This document shows, piece by piece, positions 1 to 10,620 of a stretch of DNA of 64,000 bases. How positions within the stretch are numbered: position 1 is the first letter of the stretch; every line of letters begins with the position of its first letter. The DNA comes from Uloborus plumipes. Its lineage: Eukaryota > Arthropoda > Arachnida > Araneae > Uloboridae. The stretch is from contig JAXGGA010001029.1 in NCBI GenBank assembly GCA_038373865.1, forward strand, positions 1 to 64,000, given 5' to 3'. The notes beneath the pieces were generated by a model. The model saw only the letters and a list, made by a program, of their open reading frames with translations. It was not told where the DNA came from and searched no databases. The translations under genes and the position numbers were made by a program.

Positions 1-594
1 CTTAGCAAAAACATTTATCTTTTGTAAAATTGAAATCAAGAAAAAATAAATAATTTTTAAAAGAAAACGAATTAGTAAATATCAATAGCTGCAAAATTAT
101 ATCCACGTCGGAAATTACATCAATGGTAGAGGGAAATAATTATTTCCATTCTTAAAATATACTAATAGAGTCGGCATTCATTGTGAAAACTCCTGCCGTT
201 GAAACAAATTGGTCACTGTAGCGAAAAGTCTCTGTAACGTAAATGTAAAACATATTGCATGTTAATTTTGTACTGTTTAAAAACACTAGAATAACTTTTA
301 CTTATAGTTCTGCTATATGTTCAACGGGTAGGAAAAGACTAACAAAATTGTAAATCATTACAAGTTTTAGCTCTGTAAAAGTAGAAAATAGGTGAAAGAA
401 GGCCTGATGCACTAAAAAAAAACGCTCAAGCGAAGAAAAAGCACAACTTAATAAAAATAATTAAATACACAGAAAAAAATTTAAAATTGGAAAGTTGGGT
501 TTTGAGCTGCGGAAACTGTGTACCTGTCAGTCTGTCTATTGGTCAGTTTTTGGTCCAGAAACATGTTTTACAATGCTCTTTCGATTTGTACTCA
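1..594. other. unassigned AT-rich sequence
   Basis: No coding region, terminal repeat or tandem structure could be recognised. Short A-runs only. Confidence 0.6.
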
Positions 595-644
595 TTAAAA
601 AAAAATTCATTATTCCATGATCGCGTACTTTCCTGGTAAGATGA

Positions 645-1195
645 ATAGTTTTGGTTTTACAGAGGAAAAACTACGATTTTTGGCTAAAAATCGCTGTTTT
701 TCGTAACTTTACCCACTTTGAGGCACGTGTCAATATTATTCGATTAAACTAAAACTTTTCAAATCTCATTTTCTAGTCTATTGGCACATTTTAGGGGGGT
801 GCCTCAAAAGATTAGTTGAAAAAAAAAATTCCCCATGTTACTTGCAATTTTGAGGATTTGCGTTGCAGCCTGACTTGTGAAAATTCTGAAAAATATTTAA
901 TCATTTTTTTCGAAACTTTTAATAAGATTAGACTTAAAGAAAAAAAAAATTCCTACAAAATGAGACCAAAATAAAGCTTCTAGGATCAGTAGTTTCGGTT
1001 TTACAGAGTAAAAAACTACAATTTTTGGCTAAAAATCACTGTTTTTCTTACCTTTACCCTCTTTGCGGCACGTGTTAATATTATCCGATTGAGCTAAAAC
1101 TTTGCAAATCTCATTTTCTAGCCCATTGTCACATTTAAGGGGGGTTCTGCAAAGGATTAGCTGAAATTTTTTTTTCCCCATGTTACTTGTGACCA
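645..1195. repeat. diverged direct duplication, about 343 bp period
   Basis: Positions about 645-850 and 988-1195 are the same sequence with scattered substitutions. Both contain a tract beginning GGTTTTACAGAG, then TTTTTGGCTAAAAATC, GGCACGTGT, CTCATTTTCTAG and a final CCCCATGTTACTTG. The A-rich parts preceding each copy also line up, so this looks like a two-unit tandem duplication. No protein similarity was recognised in either copy. The right copy ends just before the fold-back Tc1 element. Confidence 0.75.
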
Positions 1196-1479
1196 CCCTA
1201 GTGTTACATACATACACTTAGTCACAAAAGTAAGTATGCAGAGTGCTTGTGATGATGCAATGTGAAAAAAAAACAGAACTACACTATAAGAGTTTTCAAA
1301 TTAATGATTTATTTCGATTACAGCAACATTGAGCTGCATTAAAGAATGAAAATTATTTAAAAAGTACAAATATTTAATTAGCAAGATGAGCTTACCTTAA
1401 AATAGGATGCAATTTACATCACAAAAGTAAGTATGCAAACAAAAAAAAAGACATTAATTTTGCAAATTTTATATTTTTT

Positions 1480-2166
1480 TTTTAAAATGGTGATTTGTTG
1501 GATAGCCTATGACCTTATTAACAACTCTCAATCTAGATGGCACTGATTTTACTAGATTTTAAGTGACAGAAGATGGTATTTTGTGCCCTTCCCCTAAAGT
1601 CCTTTCTTTTCGATCATTCTTAGTTTTGATCTCTTGTTTTCTAATTTGGCGATCGAGATAATCCCACAAGTGTTCAATGGGATTAAGATCAAGTGACTGC
1701 GGTGGGGTTTTTAACTGTTTTCGCACGTTATATATCAGCCATTCCCGAACAATCCGAGCAGTATGTTTGGGATCATTATCTTGTTGGAAAGTGAAGGATG
1801 TATCGAGTCCCAATTTAGAAGCACTTTAACTTAGATTATTTTTTATAGTATTCAAATAGCTATATTGATTCATTACTCCGTCAATTATAACTAAATTTCC
1901 TACTCCAGTTGCTGCCATGCAGCATCAAACCATAATCGAACCACCACCGTGTTTTAGTTTCTTTCATGTTCTATGGTTCTAGAGCTGCGTTTGCTTTCCT
2001 CCAAACTTTTTGGTTTCCATCTGACCCCGTAGATGTTGAATTTACTTTCATCCGAAAAAATCACGGTATTCCAAGAATTTGTGTCCTGCTTTACATTTTC
2101 TTTTGAAAAATCTATTCTCTTTTTGCAATTCACTTTGCTAACAAATTGTTTTCTGGTGTTTTTAGG
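1480..2166 (-). pseudogene. Tc1-type transposase, C-terminal half, left arm of fold-back element
   Basis: Read on the minus strand from the fold-back centre. Translation gives a WNTVIFSDESKFNIYG segment (first catalytic Asp), a degraded middle, then FTFQQDNDPKHTA (second Asp) and SLDLNPIEHLWDYLDR (catalytic Glu). I count 34 residues between the second Asp and the Glu, the classic DD34E spacing of Tc1 transposases. The middle contains stops and frame breaks, and the C-terminus has a nonsense change after IPSSVT where the right arm keeps Gln. The N-terminal helix-turn-helix region is absent. It is a dead fragment related to the right arm copy, not a functional gene. Confidence 0.88.
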
Positions 2167-2172
2167 AAATTT

Positions 2173-2600
2173 AGGAGTCGGAAATTTAGTTATAATAGGA
2201 CGGAATAATGAATCAATATAGCTATTAATACTTTAAAAAAAATCTAAGCCAAAGTGCTTCTAAATTGGGACTCGATACATCCTTCACTTTCCAACAAAAT
2301 AATGATCCCGAACATACTACTCGGATTGTTTGGGAATGGCTGCTATATAACGTGCGAAAACAGTTAAAAACCCCACCGCAGTAACCTGATCTTAATCCCA
2401 TTGAACATTTGTGGGATTATCTCGATCGCCAAATTCGAAAACAAGAGATCAAAACTAAGAATGATCTAAAAGAAAGGACTTTGGGGGAAGGGCAGAAAAT
2501 ACCATCTTCTGTCACTCAAAATTTAGTAAAATCAGCGTCATCTAGATTGTTAGCTGTTATAAAGGCCATAGGCTATTCAGCAAATTACCAATTCTTTTGA
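2173..2600 (+). pseudogene. Tc1-type transposase, C-terminal part, right arm of fold-back element
   Basis: Same transposase region as the left arm, inverted. It starts in the VGNLVII segment and runs through FTFQQNNDPEHTT and PDLNPIEHLWDYLDR to a natural-looking end, NYQFF then stop. The second catalytic Asp is replaced by Asn (QQNND against QQDND on the left), and a stop interrupts the segment just before PDLNPIEH. Both changes are inactivating. The C-terminal 60 residues stay open, which makes them look like a small gene, but no start or promoter belongs to them. Confidence 0.86.
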
Positions 2601-2870
2601 AAAATTGTAAAATTTACAATATTAATGTCTTTGTTTTTGTTTGCATACTTACTTTTGTGATGTAAATTACATCCTTTTTTTAAGTTAAGCTCATCTTGCT
2701 AACTAAATATTTGTATTTTTTAAATATTTTTCATTCTGTAAATAAGCTCAATGTTGCTGTAATCGAAATAAATCGTTAATTTGAAAACTCTAATATTGTA
2801 AGTCTGTTTTTTTTTTTTCATATTACAGCATCACAAACACTCTGCATACTTACTTTTGTGACTAAGTGTA

Positions 2871-3303
2871 CATGCAAACAAACACACATGTGAAACTAAT
2901 AAAAGCTTATTAATAATACAGGTTTCCGAGTATTCTTTTTATTCAAATCAAGTCTGTTTTAAAAGCATTTTTAAAAGCTTTTGAAGCGAAACTTTGAGCA
3001 TTTTTTTATCGCTCTTTCTTTTTAGTTGTCCGTGTTTGCGTGTACTGCGCTCAGACGGCGTGGGGCGATCACTAAAAGGAATGATAAACGCAATCTTTGC
3101 TATTCAAAAATGATTGATTCATAATTAAAAGGTTTCCTAGCAATACAAAAGTGTCACTTCTATCGTGTGCCTTTACGGCAATTTTTTTTCACACTGGGTT
3201 TTAAAAGAAACTGGAAGACTCCTTGCTGCAGTCACCTTGCAAGGTTACAGTTTAAGGTAAAAGTTTACAAAAACATCTACTCTGTTGCAAAGTATAAACC
3301 ACT
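2871..3303. other. unassigned sequence
   Basis: No gene or element boundaries recognised between the fold-back element and the next MITE. Confidence 0.5.
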
Positions 3304-3305
3304 TA

Positions 3306-3504
3306 GGCAGGAATTCAAGTGAAACACGGACGATCGCAACTCACCAATGCAATCGCAAATTCCCAAATTTGGATTCAAGTGAAACGTTACAATCGCTACA
3401 AGATGCGATTCTAGTGTAATTCGTCTTTTGGTAGCGATTACAATTTTGGTCTATTACGATCGCCTCGAAGCGATTGCAATGGTGTTTCACTTGAATTCGG
3501 CCCT
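3306..3504. mobile_element. MITE, GGCAGG...ATTCAAGTGAAAC family, copy 1
   Basis: The ends are inverted copies of GGCAGGAATTCAAGTGAAAC (right end degraded to CACTTGAATTCGGCC). The interior is rich in GCGATTG/CAATCGC words that pair across the element. A second, better preserved member is at 14911-15212. No coding capacity. Confidence 0.75.
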
Positions 3505-4131
3505 CACTTTACTATATTACTTTTAAGGGGAGAAATTCATTTTCACATAGGTACCTTGAAAAGTTTTCAGTTCTTGAAAAGAAAGTTTGCTAATAAAACA
3601 GTTTCCACCAAAGCATGAGGTAAAAGCCGAGAGGTTTTGCTCTCTATTCTTTTGTCTCTATGTTCTTCCATTGGGAGTCATTTTATTGACTGTAATGTAC
3701 ACCCCCCCCCCTTCTCCCTCATTTTCAACAGGTATCCTGTATTTAGACCCTAGTCCGTTCTTAAACCATTTCCTTCAATTACAAAAACTTTTCAAATAAA
3801 ATCTGTTTTTTAAAGCTTTTATTGATTGCAAATATGAAGGTAAAGTTAGCATTTTATCTCGGATAATAGTAACTTAGTAGAAAGTAAACATTAGAACGAA
3901 AATAAACAGTTAAAGATATATATCGAAATTTTACCGAATAATGAATATGTAACTCTGGTAAAGCAACATTAACTGTAAATATCACTTAATTTTTGCTTTA
4001 TAAAGAATTATAATTCACTTTCTATTAAACTAATTTATAGAAAATTAAATCAAAGATTTATCCGTTTCCTGAGCTCACAGAGAAAAGTTGATAATAAAAT
4101 TAAATTTTAAACGTAGAAATAAAGTAAAAGA
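3505..4131. other. unassigned AT-rich sequence
   Basis: No element ends or credible coding sequence. A C-run lies near 3701-3710. Confidence 0.5.
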
Positions 4132-4133
4132 TA

Positions 4134-5698
4134 CACTAGGTAGCCAAAAGTATCCGGACACTTTCAAAAATTCACATTTTTACATATAGCTGGAGAAATA
4201 AGTGATCAATTGTTCTTTAACTTTAGTCATACAAAATATAGGCTTCACCGAACATTTCCAAGTTGAAATTAAATTACCTTTGCATTTGGGGGACGATAAG
4301 AAGGGGGGTCGAAAGAATAACCGCTTTTTGACCATAACTCTTTGAAAATAGCTCGGAATAAGCTATGCATTTCAGTAACTAATTAGCATACTATGTATAA
4401 TTACTATACAAATTCAAATGAACGCACCACTCTTACTTCCGAAGATATGAAACAATTTTTAAAAAACGGCAATTTTATTTGAAGGGTTTTTGCTCATAAC
4501 ACGCAGAGTTTTTGATCAAATCTTATCAAAACTTCAGGAAAGATGATAAAATACAAGAGAAAGAACATACTAAAACGGTAAATAAAAATATTAAAAATCC
4601 GATGAGATATGAACGTTAAAAGGAAAAAAAAATTCACGGCGCATGCGCGAGCGACAGAAATTTATAACTACAAAAATATTGTAGCCTGGTATATACTGCA
4701 TCTTATAAAAAAAGTTCCAGTTGAATATCATGAAAATTGAAAAAGATATCAGCGGTCTAGTGAGCTGTATTTCATTCACTTGCAGACAATACATACATAG
4801 TGAGGGTCTGTCCACAAAGAGCTAATTTTTAAAATAAAGGTTATTTCGTCATCGTTCAAAATCAACGTTTTAGGGGGTCTCCGGATACTTTTGGCCACCT
4901 ACTTATAAGGTCTTTTTGGCCGAATGGGCGAAATGTGACTTCTATGCCAAATATAAATTTTTAAACAGTATACAATTTAACATTGAAAAATATGCTCGAT
5001 TGTCCCCACACTATTTGTGAACAACCCCTCTCCATTTATGAATTGACTGCAAATGAATGAATTACAGCTCACTAGATCGCTGATATCTTTTTCAATTTTT
5101 ACGATATTCAACTGGAACTTTTTTTATAAGATGCAGTATACACCAGGCTACAATATTTTTGTAGTTATAAATTTCTGTCTTTCGCGCATGCGCCGTGCAA
5201 AATTATTTCCTTTTAACGTTCATATCTCATCGGATTTTTAATATTTTTAAAAACCGTTTTAGTATGTTCTTTCTCTTGTATTTTGTCATCTTTCCTGAAG
5301 TTTTGATAAGGTTTGATCAAAAACTCTGCGTGTTATGAGCAAAAACCCTTCAAATAAAATTGCCGTTTTTTAAAAAATGTTTCATATCTTCGAAAGTAAG
5401 AGTGGTACGTTCATTTGAATTTGTACAGTAATTATACATAGTATGCTAATTAATTACTGAAATGCATAGCTTATTCCGAGCTATTTTCAAAGAGTTATGG
5501 TCAAAAAGCGGTTTTTCTTTCGACCCCCCTTCTTATCTTCCCCCAAATGCAAGGGTAATTTAATTTCAACTTGGAAATGTTCGGTGAAGAATATATTTTG
5601 TATGACTAAAGTTAAAGAACAATTGATCACTTATTTCTCGAGTTATATCTAAAAATGTAAATTTTTGAAAGTGTCCGGATACTTTTGGCCATCTAGTG
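4134..5698. mobile_element. fold-back element with Tc1/mariner-style ends (CACTAGRTRGCC)
   Basis: Both ends read CACTAG(G/A)T(A/G)GCCAAAAG inward followed by TATCCGGACAC, and both are bordered by TA (4132-4133 and 5699-5700). The two arms, about 4134-4830 and 5040-5698, are long imperfect inverted copies of each other. Another copy of the right-hand end occurs inside, at 4877-4903, so the structure is best read as a complete roughly 770 bp non-autonomous unit followed by an inverted, partly diverged second unit. Small open frames in the arms (4591-4815 minus, 5053-5241 plus) are mirror images of one another and differ mainly at amino-acid-changing sites, so they are not supported as genes. 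Confidence 0.85.
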
Positions 5699-5700
5699 TA

Positions 5701-7147
5701 TGTTTCACAAACTGAATCATGCAATTGTTGAAATCTAACTCTTTGGCTCGATAAAATGACATTAAAGTTGAAAAGAACGAAAGCCGACATTGTAATAAAA
5801 ACTAAATTAAGTATTCAGTAAAATTCACTTAACTTCTAAGAATTTTTTTAAGATACGCTCCGATGAAGTTAATTCTCAGCTATTCATTTCTCTTTTCTTT
5901 AACTTTGGAGTTTGATTCATAATTAATTAATTAAACAAATAACGTGTTATCATCAAAGTAATTAATTAAAATTTGGTTCAAAAAGTTGGGTTGAAATTCG
6001 GATTTTGATAAACACAAAGGATAGCCGAGAAACATTTTTATAAATATTTAATGGGATTCCATCTTGCAAATGCTTTATTTGATTATTTATTTACTTATGT
6101 TTTGTAATTCATTTTGCCCGTAAAAGTAACCTACTATACTGATTTTTAGCTAATGAATTTGTTTTTGAAACTCAACAGTTTTTTGTGGCATAATGAATAA
6201 TTTTATTTCACATCATAAATTTTAGCACCAGGTGACTATATAGAAATTAACTAAAAACGGAAACAGTATGCAAAATTATAGGAGTTTGAGTTTTGACTTC
6301 GACGAGTACACTTGACATGATCTTGAAATTTGCTTAAAATCATTATTAAAGTATTTTTAAGATTAATTTATCACTAATGTAATAATTTTTTGTGACGAAG
6401 AGCAAAAATGCTTTTTCGGTTAACACGATGAAGATATAGAATATATTCATTGTTCTAGAGCTTAATATGCCAACTTGCGATGATTTAAGAAAATAATCAA
6501 AGGTAAAATAGTCCATTTCTCATTAGCAGTAATTGTTACAGATCAGATGTTATGTACCAGGAAAAATAAAAAAGAGAAACTTGATAAACACGTAGAAAAA
6601 TGACTACCATTCACTAAGCTTAGAAGTAGGACATCAGTTACTAGATTAGTTTGTTTTACCTCTTTCAGGTGAGATTAGTCAGGAAAAGAGCACCTTCTAT
6701 AGTTTATTTGAATTTCGAATTACTAGTTCCAGTTTGCCGTTGATTAAAATTAATTTCTAGGTTAAATTTTATAAATATTAGCTATTAATTATACTTTTCG
6801 CTTTTATTGAAAAAATTTAGTAAATGCATAATTAAGAAATTTAAGCAGAAATCTTTTAAATATATGTTTTACTTACCAGTTTACCTTACAATAGTGTGAA
6901 AACAAAAAAAATTCAAATTAGAAGAAATAAAACGTATAATAAAATATGTTTCTAGACAACAAATTATTTGCCCTCATGACCCATATTATAGAAATGTGAA
7001 CTTAAATTTCTACCGATATCTTTAAAAAAAAGTCGCCAGTTCAGCAAGTTTTAGTGAGTTATGTATGTTTTATAGATGAATGTCCTGCCACATGCAGACT
7101 AAAATCACGGGGTACCTTCAATCTCTCGTCAAATCTATAACTTTGGC
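5701..7147. other. unassigned AT-rich sequence
   Basis: About 1.4 kb with no recognised gene, terminal repeat or tandem array. Confidence 0.5.

Positions 7148-7148
<1 letters not shown>

Positions 7149-7194
<46 letters not shown>
7149..7194. repeat. poly-T homopolymer
   Basis: An uninterrupted run of about 46 T. It may be the tail of a minus-strand retrotransposed sequence, but no body was recognised upstream or downstream. Confidence 0.85.
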
Positions 7195-7198
<4 letters not shown>

Positions 7199-7274
7199 GA
7201 CAAATAATTTTTACTTCAAAAAATGTCGGAATATGCTTTTACGTGTGGTTCCTCGGTTAACTGGAAATGCGTAA

Positions 7275-8440
7275 ATTACTGCAGTAATCACTCGTTATAT
7301 CGCGCGTCGTTATATTGACAATTTGGATATATCGCGTTTCGCTTTGTCCCATAAAAAATTGTATATATATTTTTTTAAATGTTTACATTTAACATAAAAA
7401 AATTTAAAAGAAATAGAAGTACATTACTGAGAAAAAGGATTTTTTTCCCATTTAAATCAAAAAACCAGCCTTTCATAGTTATCACATTCTTTATTCGTTG
7501 CAGTTTAAGCTGCCTTAATATTCGTATCTCACATAAAAATATTTATTTATTTATTTTCATTTCAAAAGAAAAATTGGTCGTGTTAATTTCTTTTGTTTTA
7601 TTTAGCTAATCGTCCTAACTATGATGATAAAACAATCTTTTTGTTAACACATGTCATTAATTTTTATGTTAATTGAACTATTATCTCTATGACCTCCGTT
7701 ATATCGCATTTTTGGCTATATCGCTCTCTGTTATTGTCTCCTGACAAGCGCAATGTTGCTAGGGGTTACTCTATTTGCCTTTGAAACACTACACTGCGAA
7801 AAATAAACTGTTGTTTTTACAGCATTATACTGGCAACAGAGGTTCCAGTTTAAAACTAAAAGCACAATAAAAAAAGGGAACCAACTAGTTTACAGTCAAT
7901 AACTTTAAAATTAGCAATACAGTTCATTACTGTAACATTAGCAATTTTACAGTTTATTACAATAAATTCAGCTGTGTTATAATGCAAAAAAAACAGTATA
8001 ATACTGGCAACAGAGGTTTTAGTTGAAAACTGTAAAATGCACAGTAATAAGCTGTAAAACTAACATTTTTACAGTTTATTACTGTAAAATTACTATAAAA
8101 TTAGTTATATTGTTCTGTAAAATCTATTTTTTGCAGTGTATAGCAAAACGAGGTCTAAGTTATGAACATTCTTTGGTGTTTCACACATTTCTTAGTAACC
8201 TGAAATAATAAATATTGTTTTAATCCCTCTATATGTGAATAGGATCGTTTATCAACTAAATTTCACTCAATATTCAAAATAACTGAAATCAAATGGCAAA
8301 CGAACAACGGTATGCTAAAGGTGTCAGCACACATCCAGTGCACGGAACTTCATTCTGGCCACTTTACAATAGCAGTTTCTTCAGTAAATATTCTGTACAT
8401 CCCATTCTGTACATTGTATGAGCTCCTCCATTAACTCCTT
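7275..8440 (+). repeat. tandem duplication, copy 1
   Basis: Starts around CGTTATATCGCG and runs to the sequence before TTGTTATATAGC. Shares an ordered set of blocks with 8441-12245: TATATCGC...TTTCGCTTTGT, AAAAAGGATTTTTT, AAACCAGCCTT, CTTTTTGTT, GATAAGCGCAAT/GACAAGCGCAAT, GCAAAACGAGGTCTAA, TCAACTAAATTTCACTCA and GGTATGCTAAAGGTGTC. Only this copy contains the MITE at 7792-8138. No coding sequence is recognised. Confidence 0.8.
7792..8138. mobile_element. TA-flanked MITE with CACTGCRAAAAATA ends
   Basis: Inverted ends CACTGCGAAAAATA and its counterpart CACTGCAAAAAATA, flanked by TA at 7790-7791 and 8139-8140. The interior repeats the word TTTACAGTTTATTACTGTAAA several times, giving a strongly foldable sequence. 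The second copy of the surrounding duplication reads AACACTA followed almost directly by GCAAAACGAGG near 10275, which is the uninterrupted target and confirms the insertion. Confidence 0.9.
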
Positions 8441-8559
8441 GTTATATAGCTCATCTGAATATGTCGCGATTTCGCTTTGTTCCCCAAATAATTACGTTAA
8501 AAAAATTTAAAAATTATTTTTTCATTTGACGTTACAAAAATTTAAAGAAGAAGTAAGTA

Positions 8560-9974
8560 CACTGCTCGACATTGAAAATGCAACACCAAGAAGGAGTGGT
8601 CAGAAATTGATGAAATTTGGTAAGAAGACAGAGACAGCATGGAACAATAAGTGATATTTATTTCAAAATAAATAAGCAAAATTTAGAGCGAGGACGGCGT
8701 CGGCTCAGTAAGAAGTAGGACCACCGCGGACAGCGATGCACGAAGAAACACGTCTAGGCATGGAGTCAATAAGCCTGCGGATGGTGTCCTGAGGGATGGC
8801 ACTCCATTCCCTTTCAACCATTTGCCACAGTTCGTCCTCTGAACGAGGCAGTGACAGGTTCTGCAAACGGCGTCCAATCACGTCCCACACATGTTCGATT
8901 GGTGACAAGTCAGGAGAGTATGGTGCCAGGAAAACATCTGTACACCTCGTAGAGCATGTTGGCTGATTCGAGCACTGTGAAGCCGGGAGTTATCCTGTTG
9001 AAAAATTGCATTTGGCAGACCCTGAAGGTAGGGGATTGCCACCGGCCGCAGTACATTATCTACATATCGTTGGGCCGTCATAGTGCCCCGAATACGAACT
9101 AGAGGTGATACGGAATTGTATGCAATAGCGCCCCAAACCATTATGCCACGTTGTCGCGCTGCAGGACGTTCCACAGTTACTGCCGGATTCGATCTTTCTC
9201 CACGTCGACGCCACACACGTATGCGATGACTATCGCTGGACAAACAAAAGCGGGATTTATCTGAGAACACTGCGGTTTGCCATTCTGCCATCCACGTCAC
9301 TCTGGTCCGGCACCATTCAAAACGTTGGAGTCTGTGCTGTGAGGTCAATGGCAGTCTTCTTAGCGGGCGCCGTGATTGCAGGCCACGTGCAACCATTCGA
9401 CGGGAAATGGTTCTGGTCGACACAGGAACATCCAGGGTACCTTGCACGTGCTGCAGAATCGACGTACAAGTGACTTGCGGGTCCGCCACAGCTTGTCGGT
9501 GAATCCGTCGATCCAAGCGGTCTGACGTCACTCTGGCTGCACCTGCACCCCTCAATGTGGCTACATTTCCTCTTTCCAACCATCTCCGACACAGCCGATG
9601 CACAGTGCTTGCATCCATGTGGGTATCAGCTGCAATTTGACGTATGGACCCACCTCCCCTTCTCAGTCCGATCACCATACCCCTTGTAAAGTCGTCTATA
9701 TGCTGTGGAAGTGTCTTCGTTGAGGACGGCGTGGCATTTCCTCCTATCACACGTATCCTTAGAGACAAAAACCAAATTTCTCCGATAATTAGTCTGGCAG
9801 AAAAACCAACATGAACATAGCCCACTTTTCAACTTCATTCTCTTTACTTCACGTGCGTCGGAGAGCTGCGCATTTCATATCATTTGCATAACTCAGTGAC
9901 GTACGTCTACGGTAAAATTTGCATGAATTTCTGACCACTCCTTCTTGGTGTTGCATTTTTAATGTCGAGCAGAG
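8560..9974 (-). mobile_element. Tc1-like element, copy 1 (inactivated)
   Basis: Ends CACTGCTCGACATTGAAA and its inverse, flanked by TA at 8558-8559 and 9975-9976. About 49 bp of terminal inverted repeat continue as GCAACACCAAGAAGGAGT. The element is 1415 bp and closely matches the intact copy at 57522-58941 over its whole length. The uninterrupted target is visible in copy 1 of the tandem duplication (AGTACATTACTGAGAAAAAGG near 7418). Confidence 0.95.
8705..9737 (-). pseudogene. Tc1-like transposase, frameshifted copy
   Basis: Homologous end to end with the intact 343-residue transposase at 57765-58796. Two indels separate it from that copy: 2 extra bases near 9703-9706, which put the original start codon out of frame, and a missing base near 8924-8927 between the second catalytic Asp (QQDNSRLHSA) and the SPIEHVWD segment carrying the catalytic Glu. 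Over the region equivalent to residues 11-270 I count about 16 replacements, including FSDKS for FSDES beside the first catalytic Asp and SRL for ARP after the second. The reading frame 8878-9825 covers the N-terminal three quarters and 8705-8908 the C-terminus. The protein made, if any, would lack the catalytic Glu. Confidence 0.93.
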
Positions 9975-10133
9975 TATATTACTTATAAAAAGGATTTTTT
10001 CCTTTCAAATAAAAAAAACCAGCCTTGAATTTATTTTTTCATCTTGAAAGAAAAACTGATAGAGTCATCTTCTTTTGTTTAAATAATCATCCTAACTAGA
10101 ACTCTAAAATAATCTTTTTGTTGATGCACATGT

Positions 10134-10157
10134 CTTTTTTTTTTTTTTTTTTTTTTT
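10134..10157. repeat. poly-T homopolymer
   Basis: About 23 T within copy 2 of the tandem duplication; copy 1 has no matching run at this place. Confidence 0.7.
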
Positions 10158-10620
10158 GTTAATTGAACTGTTACCTCCATGATCCCCGTTATATCACGTT
10201 TTCGGATATATCGCTCTTTGTTATTGTATCCTGATAAGCGCAATATTTCGAGGGGTATTTGCCTTTAGAACACTAACGCAAAACGAGGTCTAATTTATAA
10301 AGATTCTTTGGTGTTTTACGCATTTTTCACTAAGCTGAAATAATAATAAATATTTTTTTAATTCCCCAGTGAATAGAATATAATAATCACTAGCCGGGTA
10401 CTCGGCTCTGCCCGGGTTTCTGCCGGGTATAGTGTTTTAGTGACACTCGTACATGAATTTTTCAACATTAAAGTGCATATCTATATACACAATGGCTACT
10501 TCTGTAAACAATGGCAATTTTTTCTGTCTGGACAAACTAAAAAACTGTATTACACACCTTAAATACAAATGCAAGCTACAAATAATTTTTAGATAAATTG
10601 GAAATGTTATAAGCTTGGTA

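Larger units (their letters stand above)
1215..2868. mobile_element. fold-back Tc1-like element (two inverted 3' halves), IR/DR type
   Basis: The ends are perfect inverted repeats starting CACTTAGTCACAAAAGTA, flanked on both sides by TA (1213-1214 and 2869-2870), the target duplication of Tc1/mariner elements. Each terminal repeat is about 225 bp and holds two direct copies of CACAAAAGTAAGTATGCA (outer near 1223, inner near 1420; mirrored near 2642 and 2843), the IR/DR layout known in some Tc1 families. Between them lie two inverted 3' halves of one transposase gene, meeting near 2166-2172. The 5' half with the DNA-binding region is missing on both arms, so the element cannot supply its own transposase. 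Confidence 0.9.

Noticed and set aside
4591..5241. Two small proteins with similar sequence (4591-4815 minus, 5053-5241 plus)
   Set aside because: They are the two arms of one inverted repeat. Differences between them are mostly amino-acid changing and there is no family match, so the frames are incidental.
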